The notes: generated from the letters alone by a model not told the origin. 64,000 bases of DNA from Cristatella mucedo (GCA_009760855.2 WPIO01000021.1:3384501-3448500), one strand, 5' to 3'. Shown: positions 1 through 11,931, numbered from the stretch's first letter. Numbers and translations: made by a program.

Positions 1-436
1 TTTCCGTTCTCGTAATCAGGGCACCATCTGTCGAAGCTACTTTTTCCAAAGAAATAGTGACCGGCCTTCGCTCTCTGAATGCGTTCCACGAAAAGCTGCC
101 CGATTCACGATAGGGGGTGGGTGATGACTATGCCAGTACAGTGCACTCCCACGCGGACCTTAGGATCCTTCAGTTTCAAACTCGACTGCCACGGCGGTTG
201 CAGAATAGCATCTCGTCCGCCGAATTGTCCGTATTTGCACAGCGGCTGCATGCAAAAAGCGAGGAGGGAGTGAGAACGGCGGAGGAGCAACTAAGCGTTC
301 GCCTCCAGCAGGAGAGAGGCACTGCTGCCGTGCAGAATGAACGTGTAAGTGCTGAAGGATAGCTGCGATTACTCAGCGCGTCAGCGTGACGGTTACAGCT
401 AATGGACTGCCGTGCACAGCTCAGGCTCTGTGCGCG
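1..436. other. Unassigned sequence at window start
   Basis: I see no recognisable gene or repeat here. Short overlapping open frames exist on both strands but have no domain or motif. The right edge runs into an AGAGC-rich simple repeat. Confidence 0.4.
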
Positions 437-520
437 GAGAAGCTTCAGAGCAGAGCAGAGCTACTCCAGAGCAGAGCATAGCAGGTCGGAGCATCTCTAG
501 AGCAGAGCAGAGCAGAGCAG
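437..520. repeat. Imperfect (AGAGC)n minisatellite
   Basis: Runs of AGAGC, interrupted by short variant stretches such as TACTCC, recur across this stretch. It opens short frames on both strands that have no other coding signal. Confidence 0.75.
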
Positions 521-649
521 AGTATTCGCCCTGTTCATGCGTTCGTTTATACTGTGGAATGATACAGAGAAAAAAAACAAAAAAGAGTGCTCTGCAATAT
601 ATGTAGATACACACATGATAAATCACTTCCTTCTATTACTCAGTCTCTC

Positions 650-690
650 TCTCAATATATATATATATATATATATATTATTTATTTAAA
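650..690. repeat. (TA)n microsatellite
   Basis: About 22 bases of alternating TA followed by an AT-rich flank. It lies just beyond the 3' side of the R2-like remnant on the minus strand. Confidence 0.8.
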
Positions 691-727
691 AGTGTTTAGT
701 GTTTTCATATACATTTACATTAACCGG

Positions 728-1477
728 CGGTGTCCAGCCCTGCCGGGTCGAGGGTGCCACCCGCGCCGCCCGCCGGGGCAGGAGCCTGGACCCTGCGGCT
801 TCCGAGCCGGTAAAGGCGGGAGTCAAAGGAGACGCACAGCAGCCGCAATGCCGTTCGCTCCGCGCGTGGAATGCCGAGGTCGGCCAGGCAAGCTTCATTG
901 TTTGGGCACCAGCTGCCGAGAGTCATAACGACGTAGAGCTACACCACCGACCGGTAGCCAGCGGTTAGGAAAGACCGGGCAATTGCCGAATACTTATCGG
1001 CCTTCTCCCGGGCCACCACCGATAGGGCATCCTCGCTGCCGTCGATCGGCACTGTCACATCGATGATTACCAGGTCCGGCTTGAGAGTCGGACCACCAGC
1101 AAGCCGGGGGGGGGAGGGCGGCCTGCCGACATGCAGGTGAGCGCTGTGGCCGGAAGAGCTCTGACTATGCGGCCCAGAACCAGGTTGTGTAGGGCCGTTA
1201 TTGCATGCAGCATCGGCCGGCAGTGGCTCAGTGCGTGTAAAACGGTCTCTGCCTCCGCGCGGCATAGGCGGCAGCTGCAACCGTCCCGCGGCATGCCTGG
1301 CTCCTGGCAGCAGCCATTGGCAGCACGTCCAGGTGCGCTCGGTGCACGAACCGCCAAGCCCGGAACGACAGGCCAAGAACCGTGGTCAGGAAGTGACTGT
1401 GGTGAATCTGTCCGTAGCCCGGCATCCGCTGACCTGTGCAAGCTAAGCCGCTGACCTGTGCCGGCTATGCCGCCCAA
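728..1477 (-). pseudogene. R2-type non-LTR retrotransposon, C-terminal endonuclease domain (broken)
   Basis: This is the C-terminal end of a retrotransposon protein with a restriction-enzyme-like endonuclease, the domain that nicks target DNA in R2-class elements. On the minus strand, in order: a CCHC-like finger (CRLC, eight residues, H, four residues, C; about 1340-1280); an HN motif (ITALHNLVL); the catalytic-type stretch KPDLVIIDVTVP (about 1080); and then the typical tail KADKYSAIARSFLTAGY followed by GSWCPNNEACLADLGIPR (about 920-860). The finger and the PD...D stretch lie in different frames (1067-1477 and 939-1376), and the tail is in a third (720-926), so at least two frameshifts have broken it. 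No reverse transcriptase is seen upstream, so it is 5' truncated. It is GC-rich compared with its surroundings. The family (R2, R4, NeSL-like) is not resolved. Confidence 0.72.
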
Positions 1478-1565
1478 GCCCGGCCTTCCTCGAGCCTGGC
1501 AAACTCCCGCAGCTTCGCGATCGCAACTCGCGGCACTATCGAGTGCTTGATGACGTCAGGATCGC

Positions 1566-1568
<3 letters not shown>

Positions 1569-1628
<60 letters not shown>

Positions 1629-1633
1629 ATGTA

Positions 1634-1672
<39 letters not shown>

Positions 1673-1674
1673 AT

Positions 1675-1712
<38 letters not shown>

Positions 1713-1721
1713 ATATATGTA

Positions 1722-1767
<46 letters not shown>

Positions 1768-1797
1768 TATACATATAAGAGAGAGAGAGAGAGAGAA
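1569..1797. repeat. Long compound (TA)n/(GT)n/(AG)n microsatellite
   Basis: About 200 bases of TA repeats with GTGTGTGTAT and TATGTATATATG interruptions, ending in an AG run. It opens artefactual Tyr/Ile-rich frames on both strands. Confidence 0.95.
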
Positions 1798-1894
1798 CAA
1801 GAAGACAACCGCTTGCAAAACTAGTATGGACCTGCAGAATCTGTTGACTTTCTGTAGATTTTTGAAAACAGTATAAATAGGTATATACTAATAG

Positions 1895-2163
1895 GTATAA
1901 TATAATAATAATAATATTGCACTTGATAAAGCGCCCTCAGAGAACTTAATCTCTTTCTAGGCGCTTTACATTTGCTGCAAAGTGATATGCAATAGAATAG
2001 TAAGTAAAATCATGCTTGAAAAACAAGCAAAATGAATAATATGGTTAGGGGTGACATGCACAGGGTCAGCATGCAAATGTGATTAGTGACAGCATGCACA
2101 GTGTCAGCACGCATAAGCACATCAAGGACAAATCACAGGGACCCACTAAATGCTGTCCTATAG
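1895..2163 (-). mobile_element. L2-type LINE, 3' end fragment (L2-A)
   Basis: The minus strand carries the 3' untranslated end of the commonest LINE family here. Read on the plus strand, it starts with an (ATA)n tail and then the hairpin region (AAAGCGCCCTCAGAGAA ... TTCTAGGCGCTTT). After that comes the block with GGTTAGGGGTGACATGCACAGG, shared with copies at 13.2 and 50.8 kb. No coding part is left, so it is a 5'-truncated insertion. Confidence 0.85.
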
Positions 2164-3194
2164 GTAATAGGTAATAGGTATAACTCCTTCGCATATTAAT
2201 TGCTACACCGTGGTGATGTCTACCTGGTGCCGCAGATGGCATTCAGCGTAGCTCGCAGACAATACATTAACGATATCTGTACACTGTCGACTATGTAAAA
2301 ATTGAATGTCTAGCGAAAATAAAAATATTAGTGGCAGGGCATATACGAGGTCGGTCCTCTTTGGTTTTCAAAACCAATTCTCTTTCGAGCGGTGGCAGAG
2401 AGCCTGCCAGCCTCTTATACCTGCAAGTCTTCGGTGTGACGATACAATTTTAGCGGTACCGCAACTAGGTTAAACAGCTCTTCCATATTCGTAGCAGGGA
2501 TACAACTGAACCTCTGGAAGTACTTTAACTTATTTCAAAGACACGATTAAACGTCTATCACGTAAAACGGCCATCTTGGCCGACTCGTGACTTTGACTGC
2601 TGATTCAGTGAAAAACCTTCCGGACGATTTTTCTGTGCTTCGGGTCATAATCGAGGTGTCAAAGATAATCGCTTCATAGAAGAGCTCTGCAACTTGGTAT
2701 CTCAGCATTTTGCACCAGAAACCCTACTAGTCTATGTGTCCATTAATCTCGGCGCAGAACTCTGACAGCAGAAGACAAAAAACGCAAACGCAAACCACGA
2801 CGCAATCCCAGCCGACTTTAACTCTTGGCTGCAGGCAGTCGTTCGTGGTGCACCGGCTCTTTTGCCGACTAACGAGCGTTCGTCGGTCGCTGTTGGCGAA
2901 AATCAGAGGAAATTTCCACCGGAAGCGTGTGCACTGATAACCGAACCGGTAGAGGTTTCCAGTGACTGAGAGAGCAAAATCTGTCTGTCGCTGAAAACAT
3001 GTGACCTTTATTCGAATGTCGCCCGGTTGGGCAGTTTTCCTTTCTTGGCTCCCCTCTTTCTAAAAAGTCATTATTCCGAGCGTGTTAAAAGTTCCCAAGA
3101 TCGTCGCTCGCTGCTCAGTGGCGGATTGTACTTGTCATGAGCGGCATCCAGTGAAATTAGACAGCGGCGGCAGGTCTCCCATCCTGTGCAGCAG
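2164..3194. other. Unassigned sequence
   Basis: I recognise no gene or repeat family. A short AATAGGT repeat lies at 2160-2180, at the edge of the L2 fragment. The open frame at 2734-2937 has no recognisable domain. Confidence 0.35.
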
Positions 3195-3515
3195 GACGCC
3201 TTTAGTTGGTGCAAAACCCCGCAGCCAGGCGTGTCTGTCTTGAGCGTCTTAACTGGGCCATACAACTACGTATTACTGCTCAGCAACTTGTTCTGGCTCC
3301 CTATCAAGCAGCGCTTTTGAATTTAAAGTTATGTCACTCACGTTTAGGTCCCTTCATTCTCTTACAACAACCAGCTGTTCCTTACGTAATTTGCACAGTC
3401 CGCGTGAATTGTGCTTTCAGTGCTTATGCATACTGAAACTGCGCCTGTGATCACTAATCAAACAGCATGCTCTCTATCCAGCATATTTAAAGTGTCCTGA
3501 AAGAGATTTTGTTCA
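3195..3515 (+). mobile_element. L2-like LINE variant, C-terminal and 3' fragment (L2-D)
   Basis: The sequence keeps the L2 landmarks in order: GTTGGTGCAAAAC (the 'Q.VQN' region), CTCCCTATCAAGCAGCG ('LP.KQRI.FK'), TCACGTTTAGGTCCCTTC and a 3' tail TTTAAAGTGTCCTGAAAGAG. It is too decayed to read as protein. A related copy lies on the minus strand at 31.57-31.83 kb, sharing the stretch around GTAATTTG and TGCTTATGCAT. Confidence 0.65.
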
Positions 3516-4184
3516 CCCAGGGAGCTTCATACCTATCTATTAAATTGATTAATGTCAATGTTTTATTTATTTATTACTTTATAATATTCTATTTATTATT
3601 TCCTATCTTTACAGTTTTTTGGGGACAGGAAGCTTTACTTTGATCCCTGGCACCGTTCGACCTGGTTGCACTTCTTTAGTTGTAGATAGGACTTTGAAAA
3701 GAAGTGCAAGCGTCCATGGTGGATATATCTGTATATGTATATAGTGTGTATGCAATATTGTCTATATATAACTGTACTAACAACCTACGGGATACATATA
3801 CCGGCCCATACAGTGTACATGCTAGCCGTTCTCATCGTTCAGATAGTCCATTTTCACTTTCATTTTCATTTTCACTTGGGATGCTACGGCTACATACGTC
3901 GTAATTTAAATCAAAAGCTGTATGCCTGTATTTAATGCATCTCAGCCTGTAACCCTACAAAGCCACACCTACTAAGCGAGTGTTACGCGGGAGAGTTTTC
4001 CATTGCAAACTCAAAGTCTAAGTGGCTTTCGATAGCCATTCGGAAGCTAATGAACTTCATCTCCCGCGAAACAAGAGGAATTGAGAAGCGTAGCTGAGTC
4101 AGGAGAGCAGTTGAGGTGGGGGTAGCTTGCGAGTAGCAGCTCAGGATGTCTGGAAAAGATATGCCACAGACGGTGACAGGAAAG
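3516..4184. other. Unassigned AT-rich sequence
   Basis: It holds an AT-rich patch at 3540-3610 and a short TTTTCATTTTCA-type run near 3850. Neither strand shows a recognisable protein or repeat family. Confidence 0.35.
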
Positions 4185-4645
4185 TATGTCGCTCACTTTT
4201 AGGTCCCTTCACTCATTTCATCAGATCTACTCCCCAACCAGGCCAAGCATCGTACCACCCGCATTTCGGAAACTCACTATTTACCTGCACCTCGTGCAAA
4301 CCTCAAATCCCTTGGAGACCGTGCATTTAGTTCGTATGCTCCCAAAGCCTGGAACTCACTACCGACTTGCGTCACGTCTCTTGACTTGACTACATTTAAA
4401 AGGAAACTAAAAACGCACCTATTTATGACAGCATTTTCAGTGGGACCATGTAATTCATCCTTTATGTGCTCATGAGTGCTGACCTTGTGCATGTCACCCC
4501 TAACCATATTATTCATGTTGTTTATCAAGCATGATACCATTCATCATTCGATCGTGTTTCCTTTGCGGCAAATGTAAAGCGCCCGGAAAGAGATTGAGTT
4601 ATCTGAGGGCGCTTTGTCAAGTGCATCATTATTATTACTATAAAA
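4185..4645 (+). mobile_element. L2-A LINE, 3' end with complete tail
   Basis: This is the C-terminal end of the L2 reverse transcriptase ORF plus the 3' untranslated region. Visible remnants are CTTTTAGGTCCCTTCACTC, CCAGGCCAAGCATCGTACC, CCCAAAGCCTGGAACTCAC and ACATTTAAAAGGAAACTAAA (the 'TFK..LKTHLF' end). The tail hairpin AAAGCGCCCGG...GAGGGCGCTTT is intact and is followed by CAAGTGCATC(ATT)n. The frame is broken. It abuts LINE-B on the opposite strand directly. Confidence 0.87.
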
Positions 4646-4649
4646 GTAG

Positions 4650-6610
4650 ACGTCGTTGTGTGAGAATTGTGGAAGTGAGTTTCACGGTCTAGTATATGCA
4701 GAGCAAATGCTTCTATTGCCGACGTTCTTTAAGCAAAGAAAAGGAGGAGCTAATTTACTGCCTAACGAGGACCTGGGGACACGATGAGGCTGAAACTGGT
4801 GCAGCAGTTTAGCTAGGTGTGAAGGAGCCAAGCCGTGGCGGGCCTTGTGGGTCAGCGTAAGAACTTGACTCCTATACGTTGATCAATCGACAGCCATCAA
4901 GGCTCCTTCAGCAAAGAAGACACACGGTCAAACCTCTGGGATTTGTAAACTAGCCTTGTAGCCATATTGATCACCATCTGCAGCAGCCAAGTAGCTTTTT
5001 TGTAGCCCATCCAAAATGGAATTGCAATGATCTAGCCATGACAGCAACAGGGAAACTGTTAAACTATTTGCAAGCCACCGTGGTAGACAGTCCAAAATCT
5101 TAGATAGGAGTCGGGCGTGATGGCTTGCTGTGGATGTAGTATTCCTAATGGAACTTTCAAAATGTAGGCAGTTGTCACAGATGACAAATGAATTCCGAGC
5201 ACACGGTGACGGTCTCGAAACAGCATCGCCATTTAGAAGAGCAAAGTCTTCTAGTCCAGCCGCATACTTGGGGTGTCTTATGAGTAGCAATTCAGTTTTA
5301 TCGTCGTTTAGTTTAAAGAAATTCACCGACATCCATGATCAAATGTCTGCAAGGCAAGCATTCGGTTTATCAGTCGCTGGAGCAAATTCTGAAGGTTTAA
5401 ACGAAAAAAACAGCTTAGCATCATCAGCATGAATATGATTGCTGATTCCATGGGCCCGAATTCATTTCCCCAGAGATTCAGTATAAATGGAGAGCAGCCA
5501 AGAACCGAGGATGAACCCGTGTGCGGTTCTACAGGTGACTTGTCTGGTAAATGAGACCTGACCCCCAGACGACACGGATTAAACACGACCAGATAAGTAC
5601 GATTTTGACCATGCCAGTACCTCGCCTGCCAGGCCGATCGTTTTTCTCAATCTTACAAGTAAGATATCGTGATTAATAGTGTAGAAGGCAGCTTATAGAT
5701 CCAGCAGGGCTAGGATAGTGACACTACCGTCACTGTTGCTGCATAGGATGCCATTGGTTACACGGTTGATAACAGTTTCAGTGGTGTGGTGTCGCTTGAT
5801 TCCTGACTAAACAAATTCTGATAGACAATTTATTCTTTTCAATGCACACTACAAGCTGCTTAGCGACCATATTTTCAAGAATGTATGACCAAAAAGGTAG
5901 AAGGGAAACTGAGCGGTGGTTTCTAAAACCACTTAATATAATCCAGGTTTTTAATTATCGGTCTAACAATGATAATTATGAAAGACTTGGGTACCAACCT
6001 GCTATCCAGAGAAGCATAAACAATCTCAGTTATGGCAAACCTAAGTTTGTCTGCCAGTGAAGTCCATAGAGAAGATGGTACAGGATCTTTAAGAAACTTT
6101 AGGCTCTTTTTACACTACTTCATGGAAGGTAGCACGTTGCCTACAGAAATCTTGGAATCTCTTGATAACGGTCCCTGGTTGCCACTTAATAATTGCTTTA
6201 GTCGGAAGAGCGTTGTAGAGGCACAAATATGTATACTTTCTTCAATAAATAAGGCTGAAAATCTTTTGGCCGAGCTGTTATTATCTGGACAGTGCTACCC
6301 CTCAGAGTTGGCCAGCCAACTATTCACCATGTTATAAATCTGTTTGGGTCCAACTGACTTCCGTTTTCAAGTAAGAAACGAAGCTCCAGCTTTTCTATGC
6401 TACCGGGTGTAAACTCGGAGGAAGTCTCAGAAATTGGCTAAGTCTTCATCAGCCCCAGAATTGTTAAAGCCACGTTTAAGCCATCGCTTAACACCACGCA
6501 TCTTTTTGAAGTTTTCCGAATAATTAGAAGGAATATCCACAATTCCAAGTCCTTTGGACCCTATTCCCACTGTCCTGCTCCTACGTTGCATCTGTCTGCT
6601 GCTGCGATGC
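4650..6610 (-). pseudogene. LINE-B (CR1/L2 group) reverse transcriptase, broken
   Basis: A decayed non-LTR reverse transcriptase on the minus strand. From 5' to 3': a basic linker region (6427-6624, RSSRQMQRRSR); the pre-RT block (LSLDPVPSSL-like, about 6100); the palm motif FYTINHDILL (about 5680); YLSG; the catalytic region reading as HADDAKLFF once a frameshift is allowed (about 5430); KLNDDKTELLLI (5300); and the C-terminal RLLSKILDCLPRW (5100). Several stops and frameshifts separate these, so it is dead. The C-terminal sequence differs from L2-A and matches copies at 30.1-31.5 and 60.4-61.3 kb. Confidence 0.8.
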
Positions 6611-6611
6611 A

Positions 6612-8290
6612 TAAATAACATCATGAATATGTCATTAGACTCAGGTCATGTCCCAGTACCTTTAAAAAAGCTGTAGTCAGGCTACTTCTCAAGAAAGCGA
6701 CTCTAGAACAAGAGAACTTGAGCAACTACCGCCCAGTCTCCCTTCTACCATTCCTATCTAAGACACTGGAACGGGTCATGGCAGACGAGCTGAACTCATG
6801 TATTGAAACTTCAAACCTTGCTAGTAAGTTCCAGTCTGGCTTTAGAGCTAATCACTCCACAGAATAAGCTTGCTCAGGGTGTACAACGACCTACTTAGGA
6901 ATGCAGACATGGGTCGAGTATCTCTGCTTTTTCTGCTCGATTTTTCGGCAGCTTTTGAGACTATCGATCACCAAGTTCTTCTTGAGTGCTCTCACCTCGC
7001 CTGGGCATCACTGGCACTGCTCTGCAATGGCTCAGGTCCTATCTCAGTGGGAGACTCCAGATTATTGACGTGAATGGACAAAGATCATCTGAGGTACCTC
7101 TGAAATATGGTGTACCTCGGGGCTAAGTGCTAGGTCCGGTTCTTTTCACGGTGTATACTCTCCCTTGCAAATGTGATTGCCAAACATAATCTAGGCGTTC
7201 ACTTCTATACGGATGAATCTCAGTTGTACCTTTGCTTTGATCCCTCCCAGCCTTCGAACACCTCAAATTCTCTCAACTCCCTTGCTGCATGCATTGATGA
7301 CATCCGTACATTTATGGCAGCAAGTTTTCTTAAATCAAACAATAGTAAAACAAGCTTACTAGTTATGGACAGACCAAGTGGGATTCAGAAATTGGAAAGG
7401 CTGACGCTCAAAATCGGCTCTACCAGCATATCTCCCGTTGAATCTGCACGAAATATAGGTGTCATGTTCCGAAGTGATCTTTCGTTAGATGACCACATCA
7501 GCTCTACAATCAAGTCTGCCTACTTTCAGCTACATAACATTACTAAAATTTGGGCTTGTTTAGATAGGGACATCATATCTAAGTAGGTCCATGCATTTGT
7601 GACATCCCGTCTTGACTTCTGTAACGCAGTGCGTGCTGGCCTACCGGAATGTGCAATCAGGCGCTTACAGCTGGTGCAAAACTCTTCAGCTAGGCTAGTC
7701 TGCCGTGAACGTCGCAGTTGCCACATCATACCACTTCTCACCGACCTGAACTGGCTGGTCAAGCAACGGATCGACTTCAAGGTATTGTAGCTCACTTTCA
7801 GGTCCCTTCTTTCTTTGGCTCAAGCCCAGCCTACCTATCCGATCCACTCCCCCATCAGGCTAAGCATCGTACCAACCGTTTTCGGAATCTAACTGTTTAC
7901 CTATACCACGTACACATCTAAAATCCTCTGGAGACCGTGCATTTAGTTCGTATGCTTACGAAACCGGGAACTCATTCCCGACCTGCGTTACGACATCCCC
8001 TGATTTGACCACATTTAAAAAGAAATTACAAACGCACCTATTTGTGACAGAATTTAGTGAGTCCCCGTGATTCGTTCTTTATGTGCTTATGCGTGCTGAC
8101 ACTTCGAATTCTGCCGCTAATCGCACTTGCATGTCGACCGTGTGCATGTCACCCCTAATCATGTTATTCATGTTGTTTATCGAGCATAATGCTACTCACT
8201 ACTCGATAGTTTTTCCGTTGCAACAAATTTTGAGTGCTTGGGAAGAGATTGAGTTCTCTGAGGGCGCTTAGACAGGTGTATTGTTATTAT
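6612..8290 (+). pseudogene. L2-A LINE, reverse transcriptase to 3' tail, broken
   Basis: One of the two longest L2-A copies in the window. Motifs in order: GHVPVPLKKAVVRLLLKK (6640), LSNYRPVSLLPFLSKTLERV (6720), FQSGFRANHSTE (6830), LLFLLDFSAAFETIDHQVLL (6930), YGVPRG (7105) followed by a stop, and the region equivalent to YADDTQLY (read as FYTDESQLYLCFDPS, 7200-7250), where the catalytic Asp-Asp is lost. Then come RNIGVMFRSDLSLDDHI (7450) and CAIRRLQLVQNSSARLVCR (7650). The 3' hairpin and ATT-rich tail end near 8290. Stops and frameshifts break the ORF throughout. The endonuclease half is missing (5' truncation). Confidence 0.88.
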
Positions 8291-8855
8291 TGTTATAAAT
8301 ATTACTATTACAGTGGCAAATGCGCAGCAACAGCTTGCTTCGGTGCTATAGATCTTTGGGCGGTGCTAACTCAGCAAAAGTGACGTTCTTGCTCCGGGTG
8401 ACAAATAACGGCGAAGCGAGCTTTGCGGAGCAGGGATAAGGATTCGCATGAGTGCCGAACCGATTCATGCACATATTCAGACGGTGGCAGAGCATGACAG
8501 CAACGGAGAGCGCCTGCAACTTCTTAACGTAACGAGTCCCTGTCATTAGCAAAGAGCATTTTAATCGGCAGCCGCAGCGGGCTGCAGGTCTGCCGTATCA
8601 GCCTTAGCGTCGAGCTCTCTCTCTCTTTCGACGCCCGAACCGCAGCTGACCGGCTCGACGCCCAGATCGAAACGGCCTTTACTATTGCATGACTTTAAAT
8701 CCTGCTTTGCCTCGAGGCGTGACGCCCTAAGCAGCCCAGCATCGAACCTGGTTCACGCGTGCTCTTCTCAGACGGCCTTTTGTTGTCTCAACGAAAGGTT
8801 ATACTCTTTTCCGCCTGAACTGGCGCCCGGCTGGCCTCGCATCGGGATCGGCTGG
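8291..8855. other. Unassigned sequence
   Basis: I recognise no gene or repeat. The segment 8690-8855 lies directly upstream of an L2-type tail and could be the body of a SINE, but it has no clear pol III promoter boxes. Confidence 0.35.
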
Positions 8856-8945
8856 TTTAAAGTGTCTAGAAAGAGATTGAGTTCTATGAGGGCGCTATAT
8901 CAAATGTATTATACATATTATTACTATTATATTTAGTATTATTAT
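8856..8945 (+). mobile_element. Orphan L2-type 3' tail
   Basis: TTAAAGTGTCTAGAAAGAG, then TTCTATGAGGGCGCTATATC and a (TTA)n tail. The upstream sequence does not match the L2 coding region. It is either a very short LINE copy or a SINE that uses the L2 tail. Confidence 0.7.
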
Positions 8946-8949
8946 TATT

Positions 8950-9960
8950 TGGTTGACGGATAGAATGTGCGGGAGCATGCTAGTCAAGTGCACACTTAAG
9001 TTCATGGGCACTACATTAGTGAGGGTATCGAGGCTGTGTGCCGAATCTGGATGCAGATCAAGAAGACCCACTTTACAGACAAGAATTAAAAAATGTCTCC
9101 AAGTTGCCTCGCTGGACGAACCCGAATGAACGTTACACCTACAGCAGAACAGGAAGAGTAAACGAAATAGAGCAATGATCCGAGATGGTCGGTGGGCACA
9201 AAACAAGGTCAGTTCTCAGACATTCTTAGTGATAACGAGATCCAAGGTGTGGCCACCAACGTGAGTGGTATGATTAGCGTGTTGGACCTAACCGAAGTTC
9301 TCTAGACAGTCAAGAAATGAGCGGACCTGGATGTTGCTAGGGTTTCTAACATTAATATCGAACTCTCCTGCGATCAATAATGGCCGAAAACAAATGTTTT
9401 AGTGAGGAATTACGAAAATTTCTCCATAAACATGGTTAGACAGCCAGAAAGACATAGGTAGATCACAATTGTAAGAGGCGTGGTCTTTGAAGAGGATCTT
9501 AGAGCAACTGGTTCAAACAATGGCCCACGCGAAAAGCCGCAGGTCTAAAAGCCAAAAGATTCAAGAACAACGACAGCAGCCCGCCACCCATCTTGTCAGA
9601 CAGACCTCATGGACTGAAAGATTGAAATCCGGGTGCGATGGTCTCAGATATATAGCCACCAGAGGAGGGCGTCATTCACGTCTCGGTCAGCAGAAATGCT
9701 TCTAGTTTCTTCTGGGCAACCTGATCAAAATACTTTGTTTTATAAAACTAGAGGCTGGGTGACTCTTCATGCCTTTTGTCGAAGGCTAGTCTCGCGGAAA
9801 ATGCTAGGAATGGTTCGAGATAGCAGCCGCTTGAAGCGCTGACCGCCGCAATCCGTGATTGCAGCTGATAAAAGCTGCTTCTCATGTTCAACATTCATGT
9901 TATCACTCATTTGAGTAAATACGGTCAATGGCTAACAAATCGCAACATGCGGTCCATACC
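8950..9960 (-). pseudogene. Non-LTR retrotransposon APE-type endonuclease domain, broken
   Basis: On the minus strand this reads as an apurinic-endonuclease-like domain of a CR1/L2-type LINE, which nicks target DNA before reverse transcription. Recognisable pieces, N to C: a region like TDLHLSDR (read as SISADRDVNDALLWW near 9670), DGWRAAVVVLESF (matching the 'RGGGVAVLV' strand, near 9590), AGEFDINVRNPSNIQVRSFL (the 'GDFN' motif, near 9350), FG.VQHANHTTHVGGHTLDL (9270) and CAHRPSRI (the 'SDH' position, altered, 9190). The pieces need frame changes and contain stops. It is separated from any RT in the same orientation, so which LINE family it belongs to is open. Confidence 0.72.
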
Positions 9961-11794
9961 GTTTTGGAGCTCCATACTTGAGTGTACCTTCTACAAGTTA
10001 ACTGACACTTGGCTGGCCAAATATTGATCTTGAATTCACTACATTTTTTCCAGGATAGTTAGTAGCCTTATGTTCACCTTTAGAGACTGTGCCCTCAGAC
10101 GAAGTTGAAGATTTGTGTAATAATTATTAAGGCCGGAATCCAAGGCTGAAACATGTCTGCTTCCAAAGTTGCGTTTAATAAATTGGTTGTCAGTGGCATA
10201 TTCATGTGTCTTAACAGAAACCTTCCGCGTACAAAATTTCGTAGAATTTTTATAGTTGCTGCTATGAAGCGAATGAATGAATACAATAAATTTCATGCCG
10301 TGAGCAGAAGCACAATCAATGCAATTGCCCACTAGGTTATTGGGGATACAAGAAGATCCCTCCGACGGAACGACTCTGACTTGTTAGGTTTCAAACATTG
10401 TCACATTCTCCACTGGCCAGCAGATCCTTCCCGGTTGATGCGAGCGGGGATGGCCAGGGTCCGCTGCCCCAACCTAACTCAGTAGGCATTGGCGTCTAAA
10501 TAATACGACCCCTACAATGCAGAACGACCCTGAGGCTGATTGCTTTGTGCTTTATGTCAACAGTAGCCGATGCCCTCTAACTTAAGCCTGCTCATCTTGT
10601 TCCAAAAAATGCCCGCTGTCTCGCTTGTTAAGCTCGTTAAGTCACGTAGCCCTTGCAATTCTCATCCATCCCAAATTCGCGGAACCTTGCGCTTGCATTA
10701 ATTGTTAATGGATTCGCCATACTTGCTGCAGGGCTGCCCAGCCTACCCTGCGGCGTTTCTCTCCGTGCTGCGTTCCATCGCCTAGCATCTACCGAGGGTA
10801 TGCGTCTCCCCTCCTTCCTGTTACCCATTGATATAGACGGCTAGAATCACTTGACTCGTGAGCGAGGTTAATTGCTCCGATTAGAAGATAAGTCGCACGA
10901 ACGCTATTATTGCGAAATCCAAATGCGATCTCTCACCTCGAACGCTCTCTGGGCGAGAGTTTTAATAGACACATTTCACCAGCTATTCGGGGTGGTGTGG
11001 CGTGAAAACATCATAGAGTAGACCTAAACAGAGAAGACCCATATTTAGTTGAGTTTTACCTTGCACCGATGCAGAGATGATCGTGGGAAAATAGCTTTTG
11101 TTAGAAAGATAGGAAATGACCGTTCGCAATGCGCCTTCTGGCGAATTCTCACCTTCCACGATTGGTCTTTATTGCCTGCCACCACATTTTCCGATTCTTA
11201 TATGATGAGCTCATAGTGTCTCATAAACGAGAACTCTCGTGGACGCTTCGATGGCTCTGCTGGTCGAATCGTCTGCCAAGCTTGTCAAAGCTATTAAGAA
11301 TGCATACCATTGATGACCAACGCGTTCTCGGTCGTTGGTTCAGTCTTGCCTGAGTCTTGGCCTAAACTCAGAACCACGTGTAGCTTCTCTGTGTACGAGA
11401 ATTATTCCCTAAGTCTTTTACTGCCCACCAGTCATGGTAATGCAGGCACCAGAGACTCGAGCTGGACAGAAGCGGGAAGAAAGCAAGACTCGCCGGGAAA
11501 ACGCAGCTTTAGTCCTCGGCTGCTCGGCGGTTAGCAGTTAATAAGAAGGCTACTGAGTAATGATTGACGCCTTTAGCCATGTAACATCCTAGGTTAATAC
11601 AAATTTGAGGTACGTCGCAGCAGTCAGCAACTGTCAAACGCAGAACGGTGCTAGCCACCCCCCACCCGGCACAGCGGTGGCGGCTGCGAACAGTGCCGAA
11701 ACGTTGGTGTCCTGTATCAGCCAGATTACGACTGCCGAGATATTTATTATTCGCGAATCGTGAAATTTAATTCCTAGGAACCGCTATGTCACAA
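9961..11794. other. Unassigned sequence
   Basis: No open frame here exceeds 100 codons and none shows a known domain. I see no repeat family on either strand and no RNA gene. Confidence 0.35.
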
Positions 11795-11931
11795 TCTGGT
11801 TTGGTCCAGCAATTAAGGTGCTCGCCCCGACCAAGGTTTGGCTGAGGTCGTGGGCTCGAGCCCGGAGGCATATGTGAAGCACCTGAAAACAGATTAAGCT
11901 CTCTTGGGCCGCCTATACAAATGAATTATAG
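11795..11931 (+). mobile_element. tRNA-derived SINE with L2 tail (SINE-A)
   Basis: The head TCTGGTTTGGTCCAGCA...AAGGTGCTCGCCC resembles a pol III A box. GAGGTCGTGGGCTCGAGCCC resembles a B box. The body then joins an L2-type tail (GAAGCACCTGAAAACAGATTAAG...). The same head-plus-tail structure recurs at 25.8, 32.8, 35.2 and 50.7 kb. Confidence 0.83.

Noticed and set aside
1436-1876. Tyr/Ile-rich frames over 100 codons on both strands
   Set aside because: Produced by the (TA)n tract.
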